Origin: Polyangiaceae bacterium
GTDB taxonomy: Bacteria > Myxococcota_A > Polyangia > Polyangiales > Polyangiaceae
Length of the DNA stretch: 64,000 bases
Direction: 5' to 3'
Assembly (NCBI GenBank): GCA_025937785.1
Contig: JAICQQ010000008.1
Coordinates: forward strand, 25,166-89,165
Shown here: positions 36,380 through 44,898 of the stretch, one piece after another
Layout: each line of letters opens with the position of its first letter
How positions within the stretch are numbered: the stretch's first letter is position 1
The notes under the pieces: model-generated
What the model was told of the DNA's origin: nothing
What the model saw: the letters and a program-made list of their open reading frames with translations, nothing else
Database searches by the model: none
Program-made: the position numbers and the translations under genes

Positions 36380-37616
36380 AACTTGGGTTCTGTGGGCGGG
36401 ACTCATCGTGGCGGCTTGTGGCGGCGCCTCCTCGAGCGGCTCGTCCAACAGCGAAACGCACTTCCTCGGACTCTGCAGCGGCGATGACTGCGGAGACGGG
36501 CTCAGCTGCATCTGCGGGGTGTGCACGGTGACGTGCGACCCTGCCGCCAGCTGCGGCGCGCTGAACGCGAACGCCATCTGCGCCTCGTCGAGCTCGAGTT
36601 CATGCGGCGACGACACGGCTCCGTCGGTCTGCGACGTCGACTGCGACCGCGACGGCGACTGCGCCTCCCTCGGGGCGGGCTTCGAGTGTCAGGCCGGTGT
36701 TTGCCGGCAGCCGGGTTGTGTGGCCGAAGGGCGCGTCTACGAAGAGGGCGCGACGTTCGAGGTGGACTGCAACACCTGCACCTGCGGCTCCGACGGTGAG
36801 GTGGCATGCACTCGAGCGGCTTGTGTCGACACCTGCGAGTACGACGGCAACACCTACGACATCGGCGAAGAGTTCTCGGCCACCGATGGCTGCAACACTT
36901 GCACGTGTTCCGTTGACGGCGTGCTGTGCACCGAGATCGGATGCGGCGGCAACACCTGCGAGTACGACGGCAACACCTACGACATCGGCGAAGAGTTCCC
37001 CTCCTACGACGGCTGCAACACTTGCGGCTGCACCGCGGACGGCGTGGTCTGTACCGACGCCGCCTGCGTGGACGGCTGCACCATCGACGGGATACACTAC
37101 GATCTCGGCGAGAATTTTCTTGCCGACGACGGTTGCAACACCTGCAGCTGCGGCGAAGACGGCGTGACCTGCACCGCCGTCGGCTGCCACGGCGTGAGGT
37201 GCGTGTACGACAACACGATCTATGACATCGGCGAGGAATTTCCTGCGGCGGACGGGTGCAATACCTGCGCTTGTACGGCGGACGGTGTGGCTTGCACCGA
37301 CGCAGCTTGCGCCGGGTGCCAAGTGGGTGACCGCTTCTACGAGTACGGTGACAGGTTTCTTGCCGACGACGGTTGCAACACCTGCTCTTGCGAAGAGGAC
37401 GGTGCCGGTTGCAGCCAGGGTGACTGCTCGAAACCCGAATGCATGATGCCCTTCGAAGCGGGCGAGTGCCTGGCGTTCGTGCCCGTCTTCTACTACGACG
37501 CCCAGGCGGCCCGGTGTCTCGAGCAGACGTACGGCGGCTGTGGGGGCAACGACAACCGCTTCGAAACGCTCGAGGCGTGCCAGCAGCGGTGCCAGGAGTT
37601 CGACAACGGCGATTGA
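36366..37616 (+). CDS. Multi-domain protease-inhibitor lipoprotein: six pacifastin/VWC-like modules plus one Kunitz domain
   Basis: A 416-residue lipoprotein. Signal peptide and lipobox VAAC come first, then a Cys-rich region (about 37-115). Six modules of about 40 residues follow (about 118-354), each with cysteine pattern C-x(16-18)-CNTC-x-C-x(6)-C-x(4)-C, as in CEYDGNTYDIGEEF followed by GCNTCTC. The CNTCxC motif and final CTxxxC recall pacifastin inhibitors; the long first spacing recalls von Willebrand C domains. The C-terminus is a Kunitz domain (about residues 359-409) with exact 8-15-7-12-3 cysteine spacing and YGGCGGNDNRF; its P1-aligned residue is Leu, suggesting a chymotrypsin- or elastase-like target. 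The ATG at 36366 is chosen for its GGAGAA site; 36354 is an alternative. Confidence 0.8.
   Translation: MKALKTWVLWAGLIVAACGGASSSGSSNSETHFLGLCSGDDCGDGLSCICGVCTVTCDPAASCGALNANAICASSSSSSCGDDTAPSVCDVDCDRDGDCASLGAGFECQAGVCRQPGCVAEGRVYEEGATFEVDCNTCTCGSDGEVACTRAACVDTCEYDGNTYDIGEEFSATDGCNTCTCSVDGVLCTEIGCGGNTCEYDGNTYDIGEEFPSYDGCNTCGCTADGVVCTDAACVDGCTIDGIHYDLGENFLADDGCNTCSCGEDGVTCTAVGCHGVRCVYDNTIYDIGEEFPAADGCNTCACTADGVACTDAACAGCQVGDRFYEYGDRFLADDGCNTCSCEEDGAGCSQGDCSKPECMMPFEAGECLAFVPVFYYDAQAARCLEQTYGGCGGNDNRFETLEACQQRCQEFDNGD
36829..36998 (+). repeat. Recently duplicated module DNA in the inhibitor gene
   Basis: A 47-bp stretch at 36829-36875 recurs identically at 36952-36998, 123 bp (41 codons) away, matching one protein module. 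This indicates recent module duplication or gene conversion. Confidence 0.9.
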
Positions 37617-37633
37617 GTCCGGACAGCGCCGGC

Positions 37634-38632
37634 TCAGTCCCCCGTGCTCGGCGCCTCGAACTTCGGGAGCGAACGCGGGTCACAGCCGGCGCGAAATCCC
37701 TCCGCCGAAAACTCCACGCTCGCGCTGCCCGAACGCTCGTCGTCGGGAGCGCCCGCGCGCACTTCGAGCCGCAATAAGCGGGTGCCGCCACGCGCGGGTG
37801 AGCAGTACGAGAGCAGGTAGCCCTGACGCGAGTGACGAACCACGGCGTGCCCCGCTTCTTCGAACGCCAGGGACACCGTGTCGGCTCCCACCGCGTCGAA
37901 GTAGCCGTCCTTGGCGAAGGCTTCGACGGCGTGGCTTTGCTCGCCGTAGCCGATGGCGAGCACGCGGTGGCGGGTGCTGCCGAGCCAGTCGTGCACACTG
38001 CCCTCGTCCGTGCGTCCCGCGAGGTCGGCCCCGGCCGCAAATACGACCAGCGTACCGATCCCCAAGGGCTTGCCGCTCTGTTGCAGCAGGCGGTCGAGCT
38101 CCGCGCCAGCCAGCAGCACCGCGCCGTTCAGGTTGCGCGAAACATCGCGCGGCTTCAAACGGGTCTGCGGGAGCACCGTGGCGCTGGGTTCGTTCACACG
38201 CGGGAACACGCTGACCGGTGTCAACCGAGTGCCGCCGTCGTAGGCATACACGGCCACGGCCTGTGTCTCGGTGACTTCTTCGGCGAACGCAGCGATCGCG
38301 TTCGCCAGTTCCGCGCGCACCCCGGCATCGGTCGCGAGGCTGTTGTCGACCAACAGCAGTGTGTGCCGGTGCACCACCTTGTCTGGGTCGAGCAGCGTTT
38401 GCCGCGTGATAGAGGAGTGGAGCTCGTGCCCGTCTTCGGACAGCGTGAAGTTCTCGGCGCTGAGCCGCGACTCGTCGTCGGACGCCACGTTCACGAACAC
38501 GGCCACGTTCGCGGGAGGCCGCGTGGCGACCGCGTGCACGTCTGCTTCGAGCCCACCGAGGCCGGCGCAGCCCGCGAACGTACTCGCGAGCAGACAGCAA
38601 AGGCTCCATCTCGAGATCGCCGACCAGGGCAC
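37634..38632 (-). CDS. VWA-like domain lipoprotein
   Basis: A 332-residue lipoprotein with lipobox FAGC near residue 22. VAVFVNVASDDESRLSAENFTLSEDG is a beta-sandwich strand region. HTLLLVDNSLATD resembles the start of a von Willebrand A domain, though the Asp-x-Ser-x-Ser metal site is reduced to DNSLA. AVAVYAYDGG, GTLVVFAAGADLAGR and RVLAIGYGE are the alternating strands of the Rossmann-like VWA fold. Metal binding is therefore uncertain. Probably a surface or periplasmic binding protein. It is convergent with the inhibitor gene and lies downstream of the cytochrome gene on the same strand. Confidence 0.65.
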   Translation of the reverse strand: MPWSAISRWSLCCLLASTFAGCAGLGGLEADVHAVATRPPANVAVFVNVASDDESRLSAENFTLSEDGHELHSSITRQTLLDPDKVVHRHTLLLVDNSLATDAGVRAELANAIAAFAEEVTETQAVAVYAYDGGTRLTPVSVFPRVNEPSATVLPQTRLKPRDVSRNLNGAVLLAGAELDRLLQQSGKPLGIGTLVVFAAGADLAGRTDEGSVHDWLGSTRHRVLAIGYGEQSHAVEAFAKDGYFDAVGADTVSLAFEEAGHAVVRHSRQGYLLSYCSPARGGTRLLRLEVRAGAPDDERSGSASVEFSAEGFRAGCDPRSLPKFEAPSTGD

Positions 38633-38693
38633 GCGCGAGTCATAGGCCGCCTCGACGGGACTGCAAAGCCTTTCGTCGCTCGCGGCCGGCCGA

Positions 38694-40106
38694 TCAGCGC
38701 GGGCGCCCTTGCGCGATCCAGGTCTCCAGCAGCTGGACCTGCTCCGAACTCAACGAGGGAAGCCCGAGCGGCATGCCGCGCACTTCGGGGTTCACCTCGC
38801 CTCGCTCTTCGGCCTGCCGCGCCAGCACCGCCGCGAGCAGGCGCGGAGTACCATCCGCGATCGGCGCGAACACGCTCTGCCGTTCGCCACCTGCTCCATT
38901 GAGACCGGAGTTGATCGCCGCGTAGCTCGAGAGGTTCAGGCCCTTGGCTTTGAAGCCAAAGCCCCCTGTGTTGCCGGGCCCTCCTTCCCCGAGCTGAATG
39001 TCGGGGTTCGAGTGACAGTGGCGGCAGGTGACCCGGAAGACCTTCTCGTCCACCTCGGCATAGGTCACGGGACGCTCGAGTTTGGGGAGCCTGGGCTTCG
39101 GCGGTTCGAGCTTTCGCGGAGCGCGCGGCGCATACAAGAGATACGCTGCCACGTGTCCCGCCTCGGCTTCACTCAAGCCCGTCGCCGGCATCAGCGTGCT
39201 CGGCTTTACCCGCAGCGGATCGACCAGCCACGCCAGCAACTTGTCCGGGCGGAAGCGCTCGCGCACGAAGGCCAGATCCGGCGCCAGCATGATCCCGCGA
39301 TTCGCCGCCGCACCGGGTTCGAGACGCGGCTGAAGCGCCAACGGCGGAACGGTGCTGAAAACATGACAGCTGCCGCAGGCGCGCGCCTCGAGCAACTGCC
39401 GGCCTTGTTTCCAGTCGGCGCGGGCAAGCGCGGGCGGCACGACCGCGGTCTCGCCCCGCGTCAAGTACGCGACGAGGTCGCGCGCTTCGGCGGGGCCGAG
39501 GGCGAGCCGCGGCATGCTAGGCTGCAGGTTGGGCCTGAGGTCGTGCGGCTTCTGCAAAAATTCGAAGAGCCAATCACCCCGCAGACGCTCCGCTGTTGCT
39601 TCGAGCGAGGGCGCCACCTGGAAGGGGTCGACGGTCTTCTTCCAACGCGCCAGCGCAGCAGCGGACGCGGGAAACTTGTCGGCCAAGATGTCCTGATGGC
39701 AATGCACGCAGTGCAGGTCGCGGGCCATCGGCTCGTGCCCCGTGTCATCGTGGCAGCGGTTGCACTGGTACTCCAGCGCCAGCTCTTTGCCGCGCTGCGC
39801 ATCCCCACCGGTCACCGCGGCAATCGCGAGCGGGCCGCCCCCCGCTTCATGCGCGGCGCTGCTGGCGAGGGCGGCGCTGCTGGCAGCGGGCGCGCTCGGC
39901 GCAGGCACGGAGCTCGGGTGCGCCGACCCGTGTTTCGGTTTCGACTCGTCGCAGCCCGCGAGCAGCATCCCGAGCACGAATCCCCACACGCCCCACGAGC
40001 GGGTGAGGCCCTGCTCCGAGCCCCTCGAGCCCGAGCCGTTGAGTCTGCGGCCCGGGCGCTCGACCTCAGCTCTTGAAAGAAACTTCCCCACGCTGACTAC
40101 ACACAT
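38694..40106 (-). CDS. Tetraheme cytochrome c lipoprotein
   Basis: A 470-residue exported protein with four CxxCH heme motifs: CNRCH (115-119), CVHCH (133-137), CGSCH (244-248) and CRHCH (361-365). PSMPRLALGPAEARDLVAYL and STLMPATGLSEAEAGHVAAYL are typical mono-heme cytochrome c folds with Met axial ligands. A lipobox LAGC (Cys52) follows a long N-terminus, so the true start may be internal; the ATG at 40106 overlaps the upstream gene's end by 41 bp. A Pro/Ser/Ala linker separates the anchor from the first heme. It likely carries electrons in the periplasm or at the outer membrane; partner unknown. Confidence 0.82.
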   Translation of the reverse strand: MCVVSVGKFLSRAEVERPGRRLNGSGSRGSEQGLTRSWGVWGFVLGMLLAGCDESKPKHGSAHPSSVPAPSAPAASSAALASSAAHEAGGGPLAIAAVTGGDAQRGKELALEYQCNRCHDDTGHEPMARDLHCVHCHQDILADKFPASAAALARWKKTVDPFQVAPSLEATAERLRGDWLFEFLQKPHDLRPNLQPSMPRLALGPAEARDLVAYLTRGETAVVPPALARADWKQGRQLLEARACGSCHVFSTVPPLALQPRLEPGAAANRGIMLAPDLAFVRERFRPDKLLAWLVDPLRVKPSTLMPATGLSEAEAGHVAAYLLYAPRAPRKLEPPKPRLPKLERPVTYAEVDEKVFRVTCRHCHSNPDIQLGEGGPGNTGGFGFKAKGLNLSSYAAINSGLNGAGGERQSVFAPIADGTPRLLAAVLARQAEERGEVNPEVRGMPLGLPSLSSEQVQLLETWIAQGRPR

Positions 40107-40755
40107 TCTGACTGCCGCTCATGGCCTGGCACCGCTTCAGCGCCGCGAGATGACCTTGCGTGTCGCCGCTGCCCTTTCGGAGCTGGGCCAGGGTCGCGTA
40201 CCCTTCGGGGGTCGCGATCAGATCCTTTTGCGCCAACTTTTCGAGCATCACCTTCGCGTCATCCTTGCGGTCGTCGAGCTGGGCCATCGCTTCGGCGAGC
40301 TCGGTCTGGACCGCGGGGTCGGCTTGCTTCAGCTCACCGATGTGTTGCAGCGTGGACACCGCAAACTCGAGGTTAGCCCGGCGATCTTCCGCCGTCTTGC
40401 CGAGCCAAGTGTCTTGCACGTAACCGGGCACCTCGAGACCGACGTCGAGGCTTCCCCCGCTGCGAGCCGCTGCGACTGCCAGCACGCGCTGAGCACGCGC
40501 TACGACGGACGCACTGTCTTTCGCCTTCAGGCTCTTCACGTGCGGCATCATACGAATGATCGCGCCGGCTGCTGCTACGTACTTGCCTTTCTCGAGATCT
40601 TTTTCTGCCCGAGCCACACCCTGCGGCCGGTAGTCGACTTCTACTTCGGGGATCCATTCTCCGCCGCAAGCCGCAGCGTCCGTAGCACCAGCCAGTGTTC
40701 CGCCCAGAATGGTCATCACGACAGCCCAACGTACGCCCAACCAATGCTTCTTCAT
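40066..40755 (-). CDS. Secreted helical-repeat protein of unknown function
   Basis: A 229-residue protein with a Sec signal (KKHWLGVRWAVVMTILGGTLAGATDAAA) followed by a helical repeat-like region: ARAEKDLEKGKYVAAAGAIIRMMP, SASVVARAQRVLAVAAARSGG, RRANLEFAVSTLQHIGELK, QTELAEAMAQL. The pattern suggests TPR-like helices. The mature N-terminus starts ACGGEWIPEVEVDYRPQG. It overlaps the start of the tetraheme cytochrome gene by 41 bp and is probably co-transcribed; a structural or assembly role for the cytochrome is speculation. An AGGAGAGA site precedes the ATG. Confidence 0.65.
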   Translation of the reverse strand: MKKHWLGVRWAVVMTILGGTLAGATDAAACGGEWIPEVEVDYRPQGVARAEKDLEKGKYVAAAGAIIRMMPHVKSLKAKDSASVVARAQRVLAVAAARSGGSLDVGLEVPGYVQDTWLGKTAEDRRANLEFAVSTLQHIGELKQADPAVQTELAEAMAQLDDRKDDAKVMLEKLAQKDLIATPEGYATLAQLRKGSGDTQGHLAALKRCQAMSGSQNVCSQRGEVSFKS

Positions 40756-41257
40756 CGCTCTCTCCTTCGACTCTCGTCTCGATCAACGCTTCGGGTTACC
40801 GACTGCTTACGCCGCCAGTTCCTTGGGACAACGCCCACGGAGTTTGGTTTCAGCAAGGAGCGCGCCAGGCATCGAGCGCGCCGATCCGCGGGGTTTTTGC
40901 ACGGGACGTGTGGGCAGCGACCCGCTCCGACGTGGGCGGGTAACCACGTGCTATTTCAGGCGGCTGCGAGCTGCGGCCACGCCCGCGGCGGCAGCGTCGG
41001 ACGGGCTGTTGGGCGCACCTACATTGACCCCGGAACACACTCCCGGGACGCGTCACAGCGTTGCGTAACACGCGTCACGTTCGAGGGCGGGCGGCACCCA
41101 TTCGTCCTACCTCGGACGTACGCCGGCGCGACACCGAACCTTCCCCGCACCGGTCAGCCAAACCACTGGCGTTTCGGGGACTCAAGCCGGCCCGCGCTGA
41201 ACGGTCGCCGTGGCCCGCAGTTCACGGCAGTGCTCGTCGGGCACACCGGCGGCACAC

Positions 41258-41275
41258 CGCGTGAACGTTCACGCG
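41258..41275. promoter_or_regulatory. Perfect 18-bp palindrome, possible operator
   Basis: CGCGTGAACGTTCACGCG is perfectly self-complementary around a central ACGT. It lies in the gene-poor interval, 22 bp before the hairpin at 41298. It looks like a dimeric regulator site, but no gene starts next to it. Confidence 0.35.
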
Positions 41276-41297
41276 ATGTGTTAACGTACAAAATAGT

Positions 41298-41324
41298 GAA
41301 AGGAGCAGCCAGGCTGCTCCTTTC
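41298..41324. terminator. Strong 12-bp hairpin, possible terminator
   Basis: GAAAGGAGCAGC (41298-41309) pairs perfectly with GCTGCTCCTTTC (41313-41324) across a 3-nt loop. Read leftwards, it is followed by ACTATTTTGT, a weak U-rich tract. Read rightwards, no U-run follows. No transcript that it would end is evident, so its role is open. Confidence 0.4.
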
Positions 41325-41712
41325 GTCCCCACCCTTCCCATCCCCCTATCCCCTACGCGGCACCAACCGCTCCTTTCGCCCCATCCCCCACGTTTTTCAG
41401 CGCCCCACGCGCACCGCACGCCCCACGCGTACCCACCGAAAAATCACACCACACGGTCGAGGCGCCGTGACCCGCGCGTGCGGACGCCTGCGAAGACGTT
41501 TCGAAGGCCCGAACTCGAAGAGGTGTGGAGAACTCATGGGTGAACCGATAGCGGTGCCTGAGCAATCGCTATGCCAGAGCGCGGTCACCCACTTTCTTTC
41601 GCGTTTCTTTCAAGCCGGCAGGCTCAGCCGGCTGGGCATGGGCTGAACCTGGCTCGGTGTGGCACACAGTGGCAACCGTAGAACCTTGCGATTTTACTGT
41701 AGGTTATTCAGC

Positions 41713-43158
41713 ATGGCGGGAGTGATGTGGCGGTCGGATTCGGCTCTGGTGTTCGTCGTGGTTGGGGTGTTCTCGCTGGGAGTGATGCACTGTGAACAGC
41801 CGCGGCGCTCGCCTCCACCCGTACCCAGTGCTTCGACAGCGATGACGCGCGTGCCTGCGCAGACCGCGAACACCGCGACCCCAACGCCAGCGCCACCCGC
41901 GGCGTCGTCTTCCACGCCCCCACCCTTCGTGCACCCGCCCGCTAACACCGAGGGCTGCCTCGACGGGATGGTGCGCGTGACCGGCGCCTATTGCCCGGGC
42001 GTGATCCAGACGTGCGAGGAGTATCACGAGGAATACCTCCACAGCGAACGCAACGGCACCGTCAGTGAGCGCTGCCTCAAGTTCAAAGAACCTTCACGCT
42101 GCGTCGTCGACCAGCGCAAGAGCCTCGACTTTTGCATGGACCGCTACGAATACCCCAACCAGGTGGGAGAAAAACCCTGGGTACTCACGTCTTGGCGGCA
42201 AGCTCAGTCGATGTGCCGCGAGCAAGGCAAGCGCTTGTGCAGCGAGGACGAATACAACTTCGCCTGTGAGGGGCCCGAAATGCTGCCCTACGTCACCGGC
42301 TACGTGCGCGACGCGGCGAAGTGCAACATCGACCGCGAGTACCACCGTCCCAATCACGACTTACGCCTCTTGACCTACCAGCGTTGCCTCGAAGACGAGA
42401 CTTGCAAGGCAGAGTTCGAGCGCCTGGATCAGCGACATGCCATCGGCTCGAACCTGAGTTGCGTATCCTGGGCGGGTGTCGTCGATCTGAACGGGAACGT
42501 GAACGAATGGGTCAGGCGCCCGCACAAGGAGCCGCCGAATCGCAGTGGACTCAAAGGCGGCTGGTGGGGACCCGTACGAAACCGCTGTCGCCCGACGGTG
42601 GGCTTCCACAAGGAATTCGACTACGGCTACGAAGCAGGGTTCCGCTGCTGCAAAGGGCTCGGGCCGGAGTCCCCCGATCCCCGCTACGAGGCCGAGCGCT
42701 TCAACATTTCGCCCGAACAGCTGGAAGCACGGAAGGCGAAGCTAGACGCGCTCGAAGCCTCGAAGCCTTCCAAGAAACCGGCGAGCACCACGGACACGCC
42801 GGTGACCGCTGCACCTCCGGGAGCCGAAGCCAGCGCAGCAAGCCGCGACAGCCTCGCAGGCGACGCCCGCAAACCCGGTCCCGCCCCCACCCCCGCCACC
42901 GGCGAGGCGCTCGAGCCGGTGGTCACCCCCGTCCCGGGACCGGAGCAGAGCAGCAGCGCCCCTCGATCCGCCCCCAAGCCTTCGGCCCCTGCCGCGCCCA
43001 CTGCAGCCCCTCCCGCCTCGCGTCCCGCGCCGGAAACCCGCCCCCCCGCGTCCCCTGCACCACCCGTGCAGCCTGCTCCTCCACGCGAGTCCCCCGCCCC
43101 GCCTCCAGCCCCTGCCCCGGCTCCAGGCAGCGCGCCGAGCTCCGCTTCGGCGCGTTAG
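41713..43158 (+). CDS. FGE-sulfatase (SUMF1) domain protein with Pro/Ala-rich tail
   Basis: An exported protein of about 481 residues. The start is probably the ATG at 41713 or 41725, before the hydrophobic SALVFVVVGVFSLGVM stretch; a Cys follows but the lipobox is poor. After a Pro/Thr linker comes a formylglycine-generating-enzyme fold: FCMDRYEYPNQVGEKPWV, AQSMCREQGKRLCSEDEYNFAC, then DLNGNVNEWVRR, LKGGWWGPVRNRC and EAGFRCC. Many bacterial proteins with this fold do not make formylglycine but bind or modify other ligands. The last about 130 residues are Pro/Ala-rich and disordered, which suggests envelope spanning. Convergent with alkB-like gene. Confidence 0.8.
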   Translation: MAGVMWRSDSALVFVVVGVFSLGVMHCEQPRRSPPPVPSASTAMTRVPAQTANTATPTPAPPAASSSTPPPFVHPPANTEGCLDGMVRVTGAYCPGVIQTCEEYHEEYLHSERNGTVSERCLKFKEPSRCVVDQRKSLDFCMDRYEYPNQVGEKPWVLTSWRQAQSMCREQGKRLCSEDEYNFACEGPEMLPYVTGYVRDAAKCNIDREYHRPNHDLRLLTYQRCLEDETCKAEFERLDQRHAIGSNLSCVSWAGVVDLNGNVNEWVRRPHKEPPNRSGLKGGWWGPVRNRCRPTVGFHKEFDYGYEAGFRCCKGLGPESPDPRYEAERFNISPEQLEARKAKLDALEASKPSKKPASTTDTPVTAAPPGAEASAASRDSLAGDARKPGPAPTPATGEALEPVVTPVPGPEQSSSAPRSAPKPSAPAAPTAAPPASRPAPETRPPASPAPPVQPAPPRESPAPPPAPAPAPGSAPSSASAR

Positions 43159-43206
43159 AGCCACCTCGGTTACTGCTCAAGCCACGCGGCCCACTGGCAC
43201 AGGCCC

Positions 43207-43857
43207 TTAGCCCACTGTTACACGCACGCTGGCGGTGACGTCGTCGCGATATGTTTTCGCAACCGCTGGCGGCAACAGCTCGCGGAACTGGATGCTCATG
43301 CGCGGGTGGGCATGTCTGACCTTCGGCACTCCGTGCAGAAACGTCTCTTGGCAGTTACCGCCCATGACCAGGAGATCTCCCCACCCGAGCGAGAACAGCC
43401 GGCGAATGCCGCCATCGATCGACCGCAGCGTGAAGCGCCGCGGCTCACCCACCGACAGAATCGCGATCACGGTGTTCGCGCGGAGCAGCCCCATCTTATC
43501 TCCGTGCGGCGCCACGCTGTCTTGCCCATTGCGATAGTAGGCTAGCGAGATGCTTTCGAGCGCGACGCGGTAGCGCGTCGAAAGCGTGCGCGCGATCGAG
43601 CGCAGCAGCGCGCCGGATTCGCCGCTTTCAGGTGCTCGGGCTACGAGGCGCGGCACGTCCACTTCGCGGTCGTACATCTGACGCCGCTGATGGTGCCAAT
43701 CGACCGCGCCGAGCAGCTGCTCGAACAGGCGCTGGTGCCCGCCGAGCCAATTCGGAACGTGCTCGATCCACGCGTCGCGGGTGAGTTTTTCGCGCCGAGC
43801 CCCTCGGAACTCGGCGTCGAAGAAGGGTTGCTCGCCCCCGAACAGAGAAGCCTGCAT
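43207..43857 (-). CDS. alkB: Alpha-ketoglutarate-dependent dioxygenase AlkB family
   Basis: A 216-residue Fe(II)/2-oxoglutarate dioxygenase that reverses alkylation damage of nucleic acids. Iron ligands are in APHGDKMG (His and Asp) and HGVPKVRHAHPRMSIQFR (second His plus the 2-oxoglutarate-binding Arg). SLAYYRNGQDSVAPHGD and AILSVGEPRRFTLR are conserved. An upstream Met at 43878 is possible, but MQASLFGGEQPFFDAEF at 43857 looks like the family start. It sits 111 bp after a lipoprotein gene on the same strand. Which alkylated base it prefers is not known. Confidence 0.88.
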   Translation of the reverse strand: MQASLFGGEQPFFDAEFRGARREKLTRDAWIEHVPNWLGGHQRLFEQLLGAVDWHHQRRQMYDREVDVPRLVARAPESGESGALLRSIARTLSTRYRVALESISLAYYRNGQDSVAPHGDKMGLLRANTVIAILSVGEPRRFTLRSIDGGIRRLFSLGWGDLLVMGGNCQETFLHGVPKVRHAHPRMSIQFRELLPPAVAKTYRDDVTASVRVTVG

Positions 43858-43968
43858 GAGGGAAAGTATACTGAACACAATATCAGCTGTCGTGTTTCAA
43901 CGGCGCGCTCCACGTGCCGCAACTAACCCTATGCAATGATTCGCTTTTGTTCGGGAGGTGTTCCCGCG

Positions 43969-44829
43969 TCAGGGGATCTCGCGGATTTCTACGTAGCGAT
44001 GGCCGACTTCGAGTTCGCCGTGGTTCAGGAACACCGGGTTGTCGAAGACGACGCCCCCCTTTTCCTGGAGTGTGCAGGTCGCCACGTGCTGCTTCTTCGG
44101 GGTCCGATGGTCGTAATGGCAGTACGGCGCCGTGCGCCAGGTGACGCGAATCGGCTTCGGCGTCTCCAGGTTGACGACGAGCTCGTAGTTGCCCGGCGGG
44201 AGCGAGAAATCGATGCGCTTGTTGTTGTCCATGGGCAGCGCCTCGGGCTGGAGCCGCCTCACGACCTCGACCTTGAAGGTGGTCTTGGCAGGGCCCGCGC
44301 TGGCAACGACCTCGGTCTGGCCCACGCCCGCCGGCACCAGCTCGAGTCCCTTGGCCTTCACGGCGCTCGTGATCTGTGGAGAGAAGGTGAGCTTCACGTC
44401 GGACAGTTCTTTGCCGGCCTTGTCGCGAACGATCGCTTTGGGTTGAAACGGGCCATCACCGATGTCCACGCGCCCGACATCGGGGATCTCGATGTCGCTG
44501 ACCATCCGGCATGAGAGCGGAGCCGTGCCCGTCACGTCCTGGATGGTAACGCTGACCTTGCCGTCGCCCGACTTCTCGCAGGTGACGAACCCTTTCTTGG
44601 TCACGGTCGCCAGATCGGGCGGATCGACCACGAAATCATGATCGGCGCTGCTAGTTGCCCGTTTGCCGTTCGTGTCGGTGATGCCGACGATGGCGCGGGC
44701 TGCCTCGCCGCCGAACACCTGTTCCGGAAGCTCGACCGCGACGGCGCGGGGTGGCGGCCCTTTTTGACAAGCGGCAACCGCGGCAGCGACGAGCAAGAGA
44801 CACGGACGAGCGTAAGATTTTCGAACCAT
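43969..44829 (-). CDS. Lipoprotein with Ig-like domains, unknown function
   Basis: A 286-residue lipoprotein (lipobox VAAC, Cys21). Two or three beta-sandwich repeats resemble bacterial Ig-like (BIG2-type) domains: FGGEAARAIVGITDTNGKRA, IGDGPFQPKAIVRDKAGKELS, LELVPAGVGQTEVVASAG. The C-terminus (LPPGNYELVVNLETPKPIRVTW, then TPKKQHVATCTLQEKG) is different and may fold as a small sandwich. No catalytic motif. It follows another lipoprotein by 69 bp on the same strand and may belong to the same unit as the DUF1552/DUF1592 genes. Confidence 0.65.
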   Translation of the reverse strand: MVRKSYARPCLLLVAAAVAACQKGPPPRAVAVELPEQVFGGEAARAIVGITDTNGKRATSSADHDFVVDPPDLATVTKKGFVTCEKSGDGKVSVTIQDVTGTAPLSCRMVSDIEIPDVGRVDIGDGPFQPKAIVRDKAGKELSDVKLTFSPQITSAVKAKGLELVPAGVGQTEVVASAGPAKTTFKVEVVRRLQPEALPMDNNKRIDFSLPPGNYELVVNLETPKPIRVTWRTAPYCHYDHRTPKKQHVATCTLQEKGGVVFDNPVFLNHGELEVGHRYVEIREIP

Positions 44830-44898
44830 TGCCCCGGTTTTGCCATCGCCGGATCGAGAAACAAATACTGCTCAAACGGTAGGCAAAAAAGCGCGGGT

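Larger units (their letters stand above)
40756..41712. other. Gene-poor interval of about 950 bp
   Basis: No convincing gene. The reading frames here show no signal peptide, known motif or ribosome-binding site, and a long plus-strand frame crosses it only by continuing antisense through the neighbouring genes. It contains an 18-bp palindrome (41258) and a strong hairpin (41298), described separately. The stretch 41330-41460 is C-rich on the plus strand. Confidence 0.6.

Noticed and set aside
41613..41633. 7-bp stem hairpin before the FGE-domain gene
   Set aside because: The stem is short with a 7-nt loop and no U-run; such GC hairpins are expected by chance in this composition.
39742..41646. 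A 634-codon frame on the plus strand crossing two genes and the gene-poor interval
   Set aside because: It is antisense to the cytochrome and its upstream gene, with no signal or conserved motif; the interval itself shows no coding pattern.
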